23,115 nucleotides of DNA, taken from QAMX01 sp964515055. GTDB lineage: Bacteria > Bacillota > Clostridia > Oscillospirales > QAMX01. The stretch covers positions 1 to 23,115 of the forward strand of contig CAZEUG010000029.1 in the NCBI GenBank assembly GCA_964515055.1. Direction: 5' to 3'. Of this stretch, positions 7,117-13,977 are shown in pieces. The position numbers and the translations under genes are program-made. Below the pieces are notes generated by a model. The model did not search any database. It saw nothing but the letters and a program-made list of their open reading frames with translations, and was not told the origin of the DNA. Each line of letters starts with the position of its first letter. Within the stretch, counting starts at the first letter, position 1.

Positions 7117-7758
7117 ATGAAGAAGACAAGTGTGCGAGTTTGGATGCTCTGTCTGGCGATGGTGCTGCTGCTGTCTGCGTGTGGATCGGTGACACAGCCA
7201 ACGGAAACGACCCCGGTTCCGGCATTGACCACGACGGCTTCACCCGAAACGACTGCGGAGCCGACCGTTGGATCCGCGACAACGGAGCCGACCTCGGCAG
7301 CACCGGTGACTGACCCCGTGCCGGAAACAACGAAAACGCGGTTGGAAAAGACAAGTGAAATCCTCAGGGAGCATATTCTGCTTCCCTACAATGCGGCAGA
7401 GGACTGGGAGCTGATTGCGGCCTTCGGCAAAATCATGCTGGCCTATAACGAAATGCTGACGCCGGAGGAGACGTCGGGCGCACTGATGGATTCGAAGGTT
7501 CTTGCAGTCGAGGATCCATGGATTGATTCGCATGACGGAGAAGTGTATCTGTATGCGGGCGTGGAGTACGCCGTGAAGCTGTATCCGGGCGGTGCATGGT
7601 CCGGAAGCTACGTGGACGGCACCGGAGAGTACGAGGGCTGGATCATCTGGGGAGGTATCTGGCAGTTCCGCCTGGAGGATGAAAGCTGGCACTTTTTAAG
7701 CGCGATAACCGGCGGAATCGTCCCGCCGGAAGGACTCACCTGGCACGAGGTTCCGTAA
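7117..7758 (+). CDS. Uncharacterised lipoprotein
   Basis: A 213-residue secreted lipoprotein: the N-terminus MKKTSVRVWMLCLAMVLLL is a signal peptide and LSAC provides the lipobox with Cys22 as the lipidated residue. Residues 25-73 are a Thr/Pro/Ala/Glu-rich linker (PETTAEPT, TTEPTSAAPVT), commonly a spacer across the cell wall. The C-terminal about 140 residues are a compact domain with many aromatic residues (YLYAGVEYAVKLYPGGAW, YEGWIIWGGIWQF, DESWHFLSAITGG); I do not recognise the fold. Ribosome site AAAGGAG precedes the ATG by 8 bases. It is a single gene with its own promoter and terminator. The function is unknown; an extracytoplasmic binding or sensing role would be a guess. Confidence 0.85.
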   Translation: MKKTSVRVWMLCLAMVLLLSACGSVTQPTETTPVPALTTTASPETTAEPTVGSATTEPTSAAPVTDPVPETTKTRLEKTSEILREHILLPYNAAEDWELIAAFGKIMLAYNEMLTPEETSGALMDSKVLAVEDPWIDSHDGEVYLYAGVEYAVKLYPGGAWSGSYVDGTGEYEGWIIWGGIWQFRLEDESWHFLSAITGGIVPPEGLTWHEVP

Positions 7759-7782
7759 CGCCCTAAAACAATCGCAAAACAG

Positions 7783-7817
7783 ACCGGCAGGCACTCTTTT
7801 GTGCCTGCCGGTTTTTT
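7783..7817. terminator. Bidirectional intrinsic terminator between converging genes
   Basis: ACCGGCAGGCAC (7783-7794) pairs perfectly with GTGCCTGCCGGT (7801-7812), with loop TCTTTT and a following T run to 7817 on the + strand. On the minus strand the hairpin is followed by CTGTTTTGCG, so it can also serve the amidohydrolase gene that ends at 7830. Confidence 0.92.
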
Positions 7818-7829
7818 GTGTGCAGGGGG

Positions 7830-8645
7830 TCAGACGGAGGCGTCAGCGACGCCGAGCAGACGAAGGCCGTTGGCGGAGAGGATTTTTTCGGTCAAATCCT
7901 CCGGCAGGCGGAGCGACAGCAGATATCGGAGCGAATCGGCCGGGTCAGACCAGGGCAGGTCGCTGGCGAACAGGAGGCGGTCGCTGTCGTGCGCGAGGAG
8001 CATCCGCCGCATTTGCGCGGGTGCCAGCGCAAACAGGGAGGCCAGGGACGTATCCAGCCAGACGGGGCGGCCGATCAGAAAGCGTTCGACATCGTCCCAG
8101 CAGCAGGCGCCGCCGACGTGTGCCGCCACGAGCTTCAGGCGGGGAAAGCGCTCCAAAACGCGTGCAATGCGCTCCGGCGAGGCGTGCATGAAGGTTGGGG
8201 AGACGTAGTCAAAGCCGGCGTGTGTGACGACGAACAGGTTCTGCTCGATGCAGCATTCGAAGATCGACGAAAAGCGCGGGTCGTCAATCGGGGTGTGTAC
8301 ATAGTCGGGGTGGATTTTGATGCCGGGGATGCCGGCGGCTGCGAGGTCGGACAGGACGGCGCGGATGGTCGATTCGCTGCTCTCCGGATGAATGGAGCCG
8401 AGCGCGTACAGGCGGGGATTCCGGTTGGTTTCCAGAGCGAAGCGGTTGACATTGGTGGTTTGGCGGTCGTTGGTGGCGATGTTCAGAACGACAGCGCGGT
8501 CGATTCCGGCTTCGTCCATTTTTCGGAGGGTGCCGGAGACGGTGCCGTCGGAATGCGTCCGGATGTTGGCAGTGGCGGAAAGCGAGGCCAGCGCACGGGG
8601 TGCGAGTGCATCCGGGAAACAGTGCGTATGAAAATCGAGAATCAT
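7830..8645 (-). CDS. Amidohydrolase family protein (amidohydrolase 2 / TIM-barrel hydrolase)
   Basis: A 271-residue metal-dependent TIM-barrel hydrolase. Visible motifs are H-T-H (His6, His8, in MILDFHTHCFP) at the end of strand 1, GIKIHP (108-113), THAG with His142, AAHVGG with His176 and ASDLPW with Asp229, matching the amidohydrolase-2 group that includes decarboxylase- and TatD-like enzymes. The frame is open upstream to 8903, but ATG 8645 is chosen: GGGAG (8654-8658) lies 8 bases upstream, the HXH motif must be near the N-terminus, and the longer version crosses two promoters. The gene diverges from the antiporter gene and converges with the lipoprotein gene. The substrate is unknown. 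Confidence 0.9.
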   Translation of the reverse strand: MILDFHTHCFPDALAPRALASLSATANIRTHSDGTVSGTLRKMDEAGIDRAVVLNIATNDRQTTNVNRFALETNRNPRLYALGSIHPESSESTIRAVLSDLAAAGIPGIKIHPDYVHTPIDDPRFSSIFECCIEQNLFVVTHAGFDYVSPTFMHASPERIARVLERFPRLKLVAAHVGGACCWDDVERFLIGRPVWLDTSLASLFALAPAQMRRMLLAHDSDRLLFASDLPWSDPADSLRYLLSLRLPEDLTEKILSANGLRLLGVADASV

Positions 8646-8705
8646 GAAAAAAGCTCCCTGAAGCCGCCGACAGGAGCGGAGTGCGCCGACGGAAATTTTC
8701 TGTAT

Positions 8706-8714
8706 ATTATAGCA
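8706..8714 (-). promoter_or_regulatory. Extended -10 promoter of the amidohydrolase gene
   Basis: On the minus strand TGCTATAAT, an extended -10 element (TGnTATAAT). At 17-bp spacing the -35 position (8729-8734) reads TGGATT, a weak match, which fits an extended -10 promoter. Confidence 0.65.
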
Positions 8715-8805
8715 TAACGCTGTGAAAAAATCCAGAAGTCCGGCGAGAAAACGAAATCTGTCAAAAAAACCGGCCATTTGAGCGGGGATTCCGTCAAAAC
8801 GCGCC

Positions 8806-8834
8806 TTTACAAAGACGATGCAGCGTGCTATAAT
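8806..8834 (+). promoter_or_regulatory. Promoter of the cation:proton antiporter gene
   Basis: TTTACA (8806-8811), a 17-bp spacer and TATAAT (8829-8834), with TG one base before the -10 (TGCTATAAT). It shares the identical extended -10 string with the divergent amidohydrolase promoter. Confidence 0.85.
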
Positions 8835-8897
8835 ATGGAACTGGTGCCCTGACCGGGTGAATCGGTCGGGCGAAAACAGAAAAGAGGATGAAATCAT

Positions 8898-10178
8898 ATG
8901 CAATCACTGATGAGCATCGCCGTCGCGCTGATGGCGGGGCTTTTGCTTTCCCGCGTGGTCAAGGTGTTGAAGCTCCCGGCGGTCACGGGGTATCTGATCG
9001 CGGGGATTCTGGTTGGCCCGTATTGTCTGGGGCGGCTGGGCGTGCCGGGGCTCGGCTTCACCAGTATGTCGGAGCTGAAGACGCTGGATGCGATTTCGCA
9101 GGTGGCGCTCGGCTTCATCGCCTTCGCAATCGGCAACGAATTCCGCCTGAAACAGCTGAAGCAGACCGGACGGCAGGCGACTGTGATTGCGTTTACGCAG
9201 GCACTGGCGGCGACACTGATGGTTGATCTGGTGCTGATCGGCGTTCACTTCCTGGTCGGCGACAAGCTGCCGATTCCGGCGGCGATTACCCTGGGTGCCA
9301 TCGCAACGGCCACGGCACCGGCGGCGACGCTGATGGTCGTGCGGCAGTATAAGGCGCGGGGCAAGCTGACAGATATCCTCCTGCCGATCGTTGCACTGGA
9401 CGACGCCATCGGGCTGGCGGTGTTCGCCGTTTCCTTCGGGATTGCGCGTGCGCTGCTGGACGGTGAATTCAGCCTGACGGCCATTCTGGTGGAGCCGCTG
9501 CTGGAAATCGTTCTGTCCGTGGCGCTGGGCTTTGTCATGGGGCTGATCTTCACCTGGTTTGAACGCTGGTTCCATTCCAACAGCAAGCGCCTCTGCCTCT
9601 CCGTCACCTTTGTCATTCTGACCGTTGCGCTGTCCATGCTGGAATTTGACATCGGCGGCATTCACATCGGCTTTTCCTCGCTGCTGGTCTGCATGATGCT
9701 GGGCTCTGTGTTCTGCAACATCTGCGACTTTTCCGAAGAGCTGATGGGGCGAACCGATAAATGGACGGCTCCGGTGTTTGTCCTGTTCTTTGTCCTGAGC
9801 GGCGCGGAGCTGGAGCTGAGCGTTTTCACCGATCTCGCCATTGTCGGGGTTGGCGTCGCCTACATCGTGGCGCGGTCGGTCGGCAAATGCGCCGGTGCCT
9901 GGGGCGGTGCGAAAGCCATGAAATGCGAACCGAACATCGTCAGGTATCTGGGCATCACGCTGCTGCCGCAGGCGGGCGTTGCGCTCGGTATGTCGCTGAC
10001 GGCGGCCAATACGCTCGGCGCGGAGGGTGCGCTGATCCGCAACGTCTCCCTGTTTGCCGTGCTGATCTATGAGCTGGTCGGCCCGCTGCTGACGAAGATC
10101 GCGCTGACCCGCGCCGGTGAAATCGTACCGGGTGCAACCGATGCGCGTGTCGCCGATTCGGACGAGGATGACGAATAA
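8898..10178 (+). CDS. Cation:proton antiporter (CPA2 family, NhaS/KefB-like)
   Basis: A 426-residue integral membrane protein with about 12 hydrophobic segments (Na+/H+ exchanger domain). Family signatures are the opening TM1 with KLPAVTGYLIAGILVGP, the FAIGNEF region near residue 76, TATAPAAT (137-144) in the unwound helix, and LDDAIGL (167-173) with the paired aspartates 168-169 that carry ions in electrogenic CPA2 exchangers. It ends in an acidic tail (SDEDDE). No TrkA-N/RCK regulatory domain is attached, unlike KefB/KefC. It has its own promoter and is followed by a terminator, so it is monocistronic. The transported ion (Na+ or K+) cannot be read from the sequence. The start ATG 8898 lies in the only frame with this N-terminal helix. 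Confidence 0.93.
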   Translation: MQSLMSIAVALMAGLLLSRVVKVLKLPAVTGYLIAGILVGPYCLGRLGVPGLGFTSMSELKTLDAISQVALGFIAFAIGNEFRLKQLKQTGRQATVIAFTQALAATLMVDLVLIGVHFLVGDKLPIPAAITLGAIATATAPAATLMVVRQYKARGKLTDILLPIVALDDAIGLAVFAVSFGIARALLDGEFSLTAILVEPLLEIVLSVALGFVMGLIFTWFERWFHSNSKRLCLSVTFVILTVALSMLEFDIGGIHIGFSSLLVCMMLGSVFCNICDFSEELMGRTDKWTAPVFVLFFVLSGAELELSVFTDLAIVGVGVAYIVARSVGKCAGAWGGAKAMKCEPNIVRYLGITLLPQAGVALGMSLTAANTLGAEGALIRNVSLFAVLIYELVGPLLTKIALTRAGEIVPGATDARVADSDEDDE

Positions 10179-10221
10179 CCGCGGCGAAGGGGTACCTGCC
10201 TGCGGAAACAATCAAAAATGC

Positions 10222-10264
10222 AATCCCTCCGGTGCGGTGAAGCCGCGCCGGAGGGATTCGTGTT
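10222..10264 (+). terminator. Intrinsic terminator of the antiporter gene
   Basis: A 16-bp stem with one G.U pair (10222-10237 with 10243-10258) and a 5-base loop, followed by CGTGTTTGTGTG, which is U-rich but interrupted. The stem contains AATCCCTCCGG and CCGGAGGGATT. Confidence 0.75.
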
Positions 10265-10279
10265 TGTGTGACATTACCT

Positions 10280-10361
10280 TCACCCACCGCCACCCGCCTC
10301 ACCCACCGCCACCCGCCTCACCCACCGCCACCCGCCTCACCCACCGCCACCCGCCTCACCC
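10280..10361. repeat. 19-bp tandem repeat, about 4.3 copies
   Basis: The unit TCACCCACCGCCACCCGCC occurs four times without mismatch (10280-10298, 10299-10317, 10318-10336, 10337-10355) plus a partial copy TCACCC. It is strongly strand-asymmetric: C-rich on +, G-rich on the minus strand. It lies outside any gene. Being identical copies, the array is likely young or prone to slippage. Confidence 0.95.
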
Positions 10362-10379
10362 GATCGCCCTGGCTCCCCC

Positions 10380-10415
10380 CCCTCTGGGGGCTGTCACCGG
10401 AGGTGACTGAGAGGG
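10380..10415. repeat. Nested hairpin element, possible dispersed repeat remnant
   Basis: CCCTCT (10380-10385) pairs with AGAGGG (10410-10415), and inside it GTCACC (10393-10398) pairs with GGTGAC (10402-10407) around GGA. The arrangement CCCTCTGGGGG-CTGTCAC-GTGACTGAGAGGG resembles small repeated elements I recall as common in Oscillospirales genomes; this resemblance is from memory and untested. Confidence 0.55.
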
Positions 10416-10474
10416 CAACAGCAGTCAGGGGTGGCGCACTCAGACAACGCACACTCGTAGCCGACCGACATCAG

Positions 10475-10519
10475 AAAAACCACCAAAGCACCCCATTGTC
10501 AGCGGGCGCTCTGGTGGTT
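10475..10519 (-). terminator. Intrinsic terminator of the tgt-to-GH42-like gene run
   Basis: On the minus strand a 16-bp stem with two G.U pairs (AACCACCAGAGCGCCC, 10504-10519, with GGGTGCTTTGGTGGTT, 10478-10493) and a T run (10475-10479). The two wobble pairs appear as A-C mismatches on the + strand, so the hairpin is built for the minus-strand transcript. Confidence 0.9.
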
Positions 10520-10551
10520 TGCGTTTTGTGCAGCTGGGTGGAATGGCCGAA

Positions 10552-12507
10552 TCAGTCGAAGACTTCAAAACCGGCGAAGGAGAAGGCGGGGATATCGCAA
10601 TCGAAGTGAACCTGACGGCCATCGATATGGCCGGACGCATTCCAGAATTCCACGCGCTGGCCGGGGCGGTCGAGTGTCACGGTGGGCGTCAGTACGGCAT
10701 CAGGGAAGAGGTTCCACAGCCCGACGGACATGGAATGTGCGCCGCGCCTGCAGAGCAGATACAGATCGGGATTTTTGGGACAGGATGCCGGAATCGGTTG
10801 GCGGCCAAGCCATTCGATCGTTTGAATCAGCTGGCTCTGGCGGTAGTAGCTGCGCTGAAACCGGGCATTGGACACCGCCTCAGCGGCGCGGAAGCCGAGC
10901 ACCAGAACGCGCAGCCCGGCGGCATTTTCGTAGCGGTAGGCCGATGGGGTACGCGTCTGACCGACAAACCAGGAGAGCGTCTCCGCACCGGGCTTCGCGG
11001 TTAACGCGGCCAGACCGTCACGGCTGCCGAGCGGCACGACATCGGTTTCTGTCGCGGACGATTCCTGCACAGCCATCTCTGCACCGGGGTTGACGGCGAA
11101 CGCTTCCGTGGCCGGTGTTTCCAACAGCGGCGCGGCGGCGGCCAGGCCGACATCCAGTCCGCGCGACTCCAGCATGGCGGCTGCATCGGCATCCAGCAGC
11201 AGACCCTTCGGCAGCGCGGAGAGATCGAGATGCCGGGCGTTTTCGCCGAATACCACCTGGACATCGGCAGCGCCGTAGGCGATCGGAATGGAATTGTTGG
11301 TCAGGAGCTGCTGCTCCGGCTGAAGGAAATGGCTGCGCCGGTAATCGCAGTCCAGCTCTCTTTTGGGATTCTGAAGCACGCAGTGCATCAGCTTTTTCAT
11401 CGTGCAGGCAACGCCGACGCCGACATCCGATTTCCCTGCAAACCGGCGGGAAATTTCTTCGGCCACGGCGCGATTGCGCGCTGCGCGATCGGCATAGCCC
11501 GTCTCGTAGCGCGGGAGGGAGCAGTAGTCCACGCCGTATTTCAGGATGCCGCCGATGCGGCCGTCGGCGCGGAGGATGGTATCGAACGCTTCCAGATAGG
11601 CGGCAGGCACAAAGCTGCGCGGGCGCGGATAAACATCGCCCTCCGCCATCAGCTCCAGCCCCGCATCGGCGCACCAGAAGCCCTGCATCCGCTCCAGCTC
11701 GGCGACATAGGCCAGCCGATCAGCGGGTGGTGCCCAGCAGGTCGGCCAGTAGGCCGCGCCGATCAGGCGGAGAAACGGCCGCGTCTGACCGGCCAGAATG
11801 TGCGCCAGCTCAATGGAATCGACGCCGTCCCCGTCCCACACGGTGCAGCAGGCGCACGCACCCAGACGGATGGCGGGGTTCACACTGTCCACGGCGGCGC
11901 GCAGCTGCCGTGCAAAGCCGCGGAGCGTGTCGCCCATGCAATCGTAAAACACCTGACGATAGCGGTTTGGCTCGCCGGAAAATGCGCGGGTCAGCACGTC
12001 CTCCGGTGCAATTGCCTCGCCCAGACGGCGGCGGTATTCCGCCATGTGGCGGTCGCAGATGCAGCCGCAGTCGGCGCGGGTGCCGAGTCGGAAATCGTCA
12101 TCCAGCATGATCATACGGGCACCGGCGGCAGCGATGCCGCGCACCTGCCGACAGATGGCAGCCGAAAAATCCGGGTCGAGCGGACAGAACGAGTCCTCGC
12201 CGCAGATGCGGCCATGGAGCCCGACCAGATGGGTAAAGTTGCGGGCGGTATCGCCCTGCACGCCGGTCAGCGGCCCGCCGTGACCGATGCTGCTGAGCCA
12301 GACACCGACCTCCAGCCCGGCTGATTCATAAAAGGGAATGGCTTCAGCCAGCTGTTCCAGCTCCCGGCGGTTTGCTGCCTCACTGTTCAAGCCGCGTGAA
12401 ACGCACAGAAACACACGGGAAGCACCCAGACGCTGCACCTCGCGGAGGCTCTCCTCCGGGTGATCCCAAAACCGCACCAGCGGGACGGAAATTGGATAGG
12501 AATGCAT
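10552..12507 (-). CDS. Putative glycoside hydrolase, GH42-like three-domain architecture
   Basis: A 651-residue protein without signal peptide. The N-terminal about 350 residues look like a TIM barrel: RVFLCVSRGLN, GLEVGVWLS, ARMIMLDDDFR (Asp136-138), IRLGACAC, LELMAEGDVYPRPR (Glu289, a nucleophile candidate) and GILKYGVDY. A flavodoxin-like middle segment follows (PEQQLLTNNSIPIAYG, LPKGLLLDADAAAMLESRG), then a beta-rich C-terminal domain with LSWFVGQ and VEFWNASGHIDG. This order recalls GH42 beta-galactosidases (barrel, trimerisation domain, beta domain), but the classic Asn-Glu acid/base pair is not obvious, so the family is uncertain. A Cys-rich spot CGCICDRHM lies near 147-155. GGAGG (12516-12520) supports ATG 12507. 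It is the last gene before a strong terminator. Confidence 0.65.
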   Translation of the reverse strand: MHSYPISVPLVRFWDHPEESLREVQRLGASRVFLCVSRGLNSEAANRRELEQLAEAIPFYESAGLEVGVWLSSIGHGGPLTGVQGDTARNFTHLVGLHGRICGEDSFCPLDPDFSAAICRQVRGIAAAGARMIMLDDDFRLGTRADCGCICDRHMAEYRRRLGEAIAPEDVLTRAFSGEPNRYRQVFYDCMGDTLRGFARQLRAAVDSVNPAIRLGACACCTVWDGDGVDSIELAHILAGQTRPFLRLIGAAYWPTCWAPPADRLAYVAELERMQGFWCADAGLELMAEGDVYPRPRSFVPAAYLEAFDTILRADGRIGGILKYGVDYCSLPRYETGYADRAARNRAVAEEISRRFAGKSDVGVGVACTMKKLMHCVLQNPKRELDCDYRRSHFLQPEQQLLTNNSIPIAYGAADVQVVFGENARHLDLSALPKGLLLDADAAAMLESRGLDVGLAAAAPLLETPATEAFAVNPGAEMAVQESSATETDVVPLGSRDGLAALTAKPGAETLSWFVGQTRTPSAYRYENAAGLRVLVLGFRAAEAVSNARFQRSYYRQSQLIQTIEWLGRQPIPASCPKNPDLYLLCRRGAHSMSVGLWNLFPDAVLTPTVTLDRPGQRVEFWNASGHIDGRQVHFDCDIPAFSFAGFEVFD

Positions 12508-12540
12508 GAAAAACGCCTCCTTCGAAGCTGAAGATGGACA

Positions 12541-13932
12541 TTAGAAGCGGAAATAGAGGAAGGGGTTGTAGGTGGAATCGACGAGATAGGCGGTGGAAAC
12601 GAGCAGCCCGGCCAGCATGAGTATGGGTGCCAGCCAGTCGCGCACCCGCTCCGGAATGCGGCGGTACAGCCGGGCGCAGAGCGGCGTCGAGCCGATGATC
12701 AAAAGGACGAGCAGAACCGCATAGGAGCGCAGATCGTACAGCGCGGCGCTGTTGGTCAGGGCGTGACCGCCGAAAAAGACGCCGAGATAGGCGCGGAGCT
12801 GGCCGAAATCCTCAATGGCAAAAATAGCCCAGCTCAGCATGACGAGCAGCATGGCGTAGAGATGGCTGAAAAAGGCGGGGATTTTTTGCAGCCAGCGGAG
12901 CAGAAACGCCTTTTCGAGCATCAGCAGCACGGCAAAATAAGCGCCCCAGAGCAGGAAATTCCAGCTGGCGCCGTGCCAGAGGCCGGTCAGCAGCCAGACG
13001 ATGGCGATGTTCCGGTAATGCTTCCAACACGCCACGCGGTTGCCGCCCAGCGGGATATAGACGTAGTCGCGGAACCAGGAGGAGAGTGAAATATGCCAGC
13101 GCCGCCAGAAATCGGTGATGCTTTTGGCGAGATAGGGATAATTGAAGTTTTCCAGAAATTCGAAACCGAGCATCCGCCCAAGCCCGACGGCCATGTCGGA
13201 ATACCCGGAAAAATCGAAATAAATCTGGAACGTGAAGGCGGCGATGCCGAGCAGTCCGCCCAAAACGCTCAGCTCCGATGTGGGGGTGGCGATGACGGAA
13301 TCCCACAGGCGGCCGATGCTGTTGGCGAGCAGCACCTTTTTGCAGAGCCCAACGGTGAACCGCAGCGCACCGGACGAGAACTTTTCGAGCGAATGCGTGC
13401 GGAAGTTGAGCTGATCGGCCACGTCCTTATACCGGATGATCGGCCCGGCGATCAGCTGCGGGTACAGCGTGACAAACGCGCCGAAGCGCACATAGCTGCG
13501 CTGCATCTCCGCATCGGAGCGGTAGACGTCGATCGGATAGGTCATGGCCTGGAAGGTGTAGAAAGAAATCCCGATGGGCAGCCCCAGGCCGAGAATCGGC
13601 AGGGAAATCCCGGTCAGAGCGGTGAAGCTGGCAGCCAAAAAGTCATAGTACTTGAAGAAGACGAGCAGCGCCAGATTGATGACGGTTGACCACAGCACCA
13701 CGCGCCGAGCCGTTCGGTCGCGGCTGCGATATTTTTCCACCAGACGCCCGGCGGCGTAGTTGAGGGTGATGGAAAAGAGCATCAGCAGGATGTAGATGGG
13801 TTCGCCCCAACCGTAAAAGACCAGACTGACGAAAAACAGGATGAAATTCCGCCAGCTGCGCGGCACGATGTAGTAGATCAGCAGCGTGATGGGCAGATAG
13901 AGAAACAGGAACGGAAGACTGGAAAAAACCAT
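12541..13932 (-). CDS. MBOAT family O-acyltransferase (AlgI/DltB-like)
   Basis: A 463-residue polytopic membrane protein of the membrane-bound O-acyltransferase family, which moves acyl (often acetyl) groups onto extracellular polymers. Diagnostic parts are MVFSSLPFLFLYLPITLLIYY, the GISFYTFQAMTYPIDVYR block, FQIYFDFSGYSDMAVGLGRMLGF, DFWRRWHISLSSWFRDYVYIPLGGNR with His280, and TGLWHGASWNF with catalytic His320. All key residues are intact and the length is normal. AlgI-type MBOAT proteins usually have a secreted SGNH/DHHW or AlgX-like partner encoded next door; none is visible here. Instead the gene sits between two glycosidase-like genes with gaps of 45 and 33 bases. AAAGGA precedes ATG 13932 by about 9 bases. 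The acceptor polymer is unknown. Confidence 0.93.
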   Translation of the reverse strand: MVFSSLPFLFLYLPITLLIYYIVPRSWRNFILFFVSLVFYGWGEPIYILLMLFSITLNYAAGRLVEKYRSRDRTARRVVLWSTVINLALLVFFKYYDFLAASFTALTGISLPILGLGLPIGISFYTFQAMTYPIDVYRSDAEMQRSYVRFGAFVTLYPQLIAGPIIRYKDVADQLNFRTHSLEKFSSGALRFTVGLCKKVLLANSIGRLWDSVIATPTSELSVLGGLLGIAAFTFQIYFDFSGYSDMAVGLGRMLGFEFLENFNYPYLAKSITDFWRRWHISLSSWFRDYVYIPLGGNRVACWKHYRNIAIVWLLTGLWHGASWNFLLWGAYFAVLLMLEKAFLLRWLQKIPAFFSHLYAMLLVMLSWAIFAIEDFGQLRAYLGVFFGGHALTNSAALYDLRSYAVLLVLLIIGSTPLCARLYRRIPERVRDWLAPILMLAGLLVSTAYLVDSTYNPFLYFRF

Positions 13933-13977
13933 GGAGAAAAATCCTTTCGGATCAGAATTTCAAAGAACCGGCGCAGG

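Larger units (their letters stand above)
10179..10551. other. 373-bp non-coding stretch with terminators and repeats
   Basis: Between the stop of the antiporter gene and the stop of the converging minus-strand gene. It holds the antiporter terminator (10222-10264), a 19-bp tandem repeat (10280-10361), a nested hairpin (10380-10415) and the terminator of the minus-strand gene (10475-10519). Frames that span it are made of the repeat (Pro/His/Thr-rich) and are not credible genes. Confidence 0.8.

Noticed and set aside
10280..10361. CRISPR array
   Set aside because: The 19-bp units are directly adjacent with no spacers, and no cas genes are present.
10268..10609. His/Pro/Thr-rich frame across the 19-bp repeats
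   Set aside because: It consists of translated tandem repeat and runs through two transcription terminators; no ribosome site.
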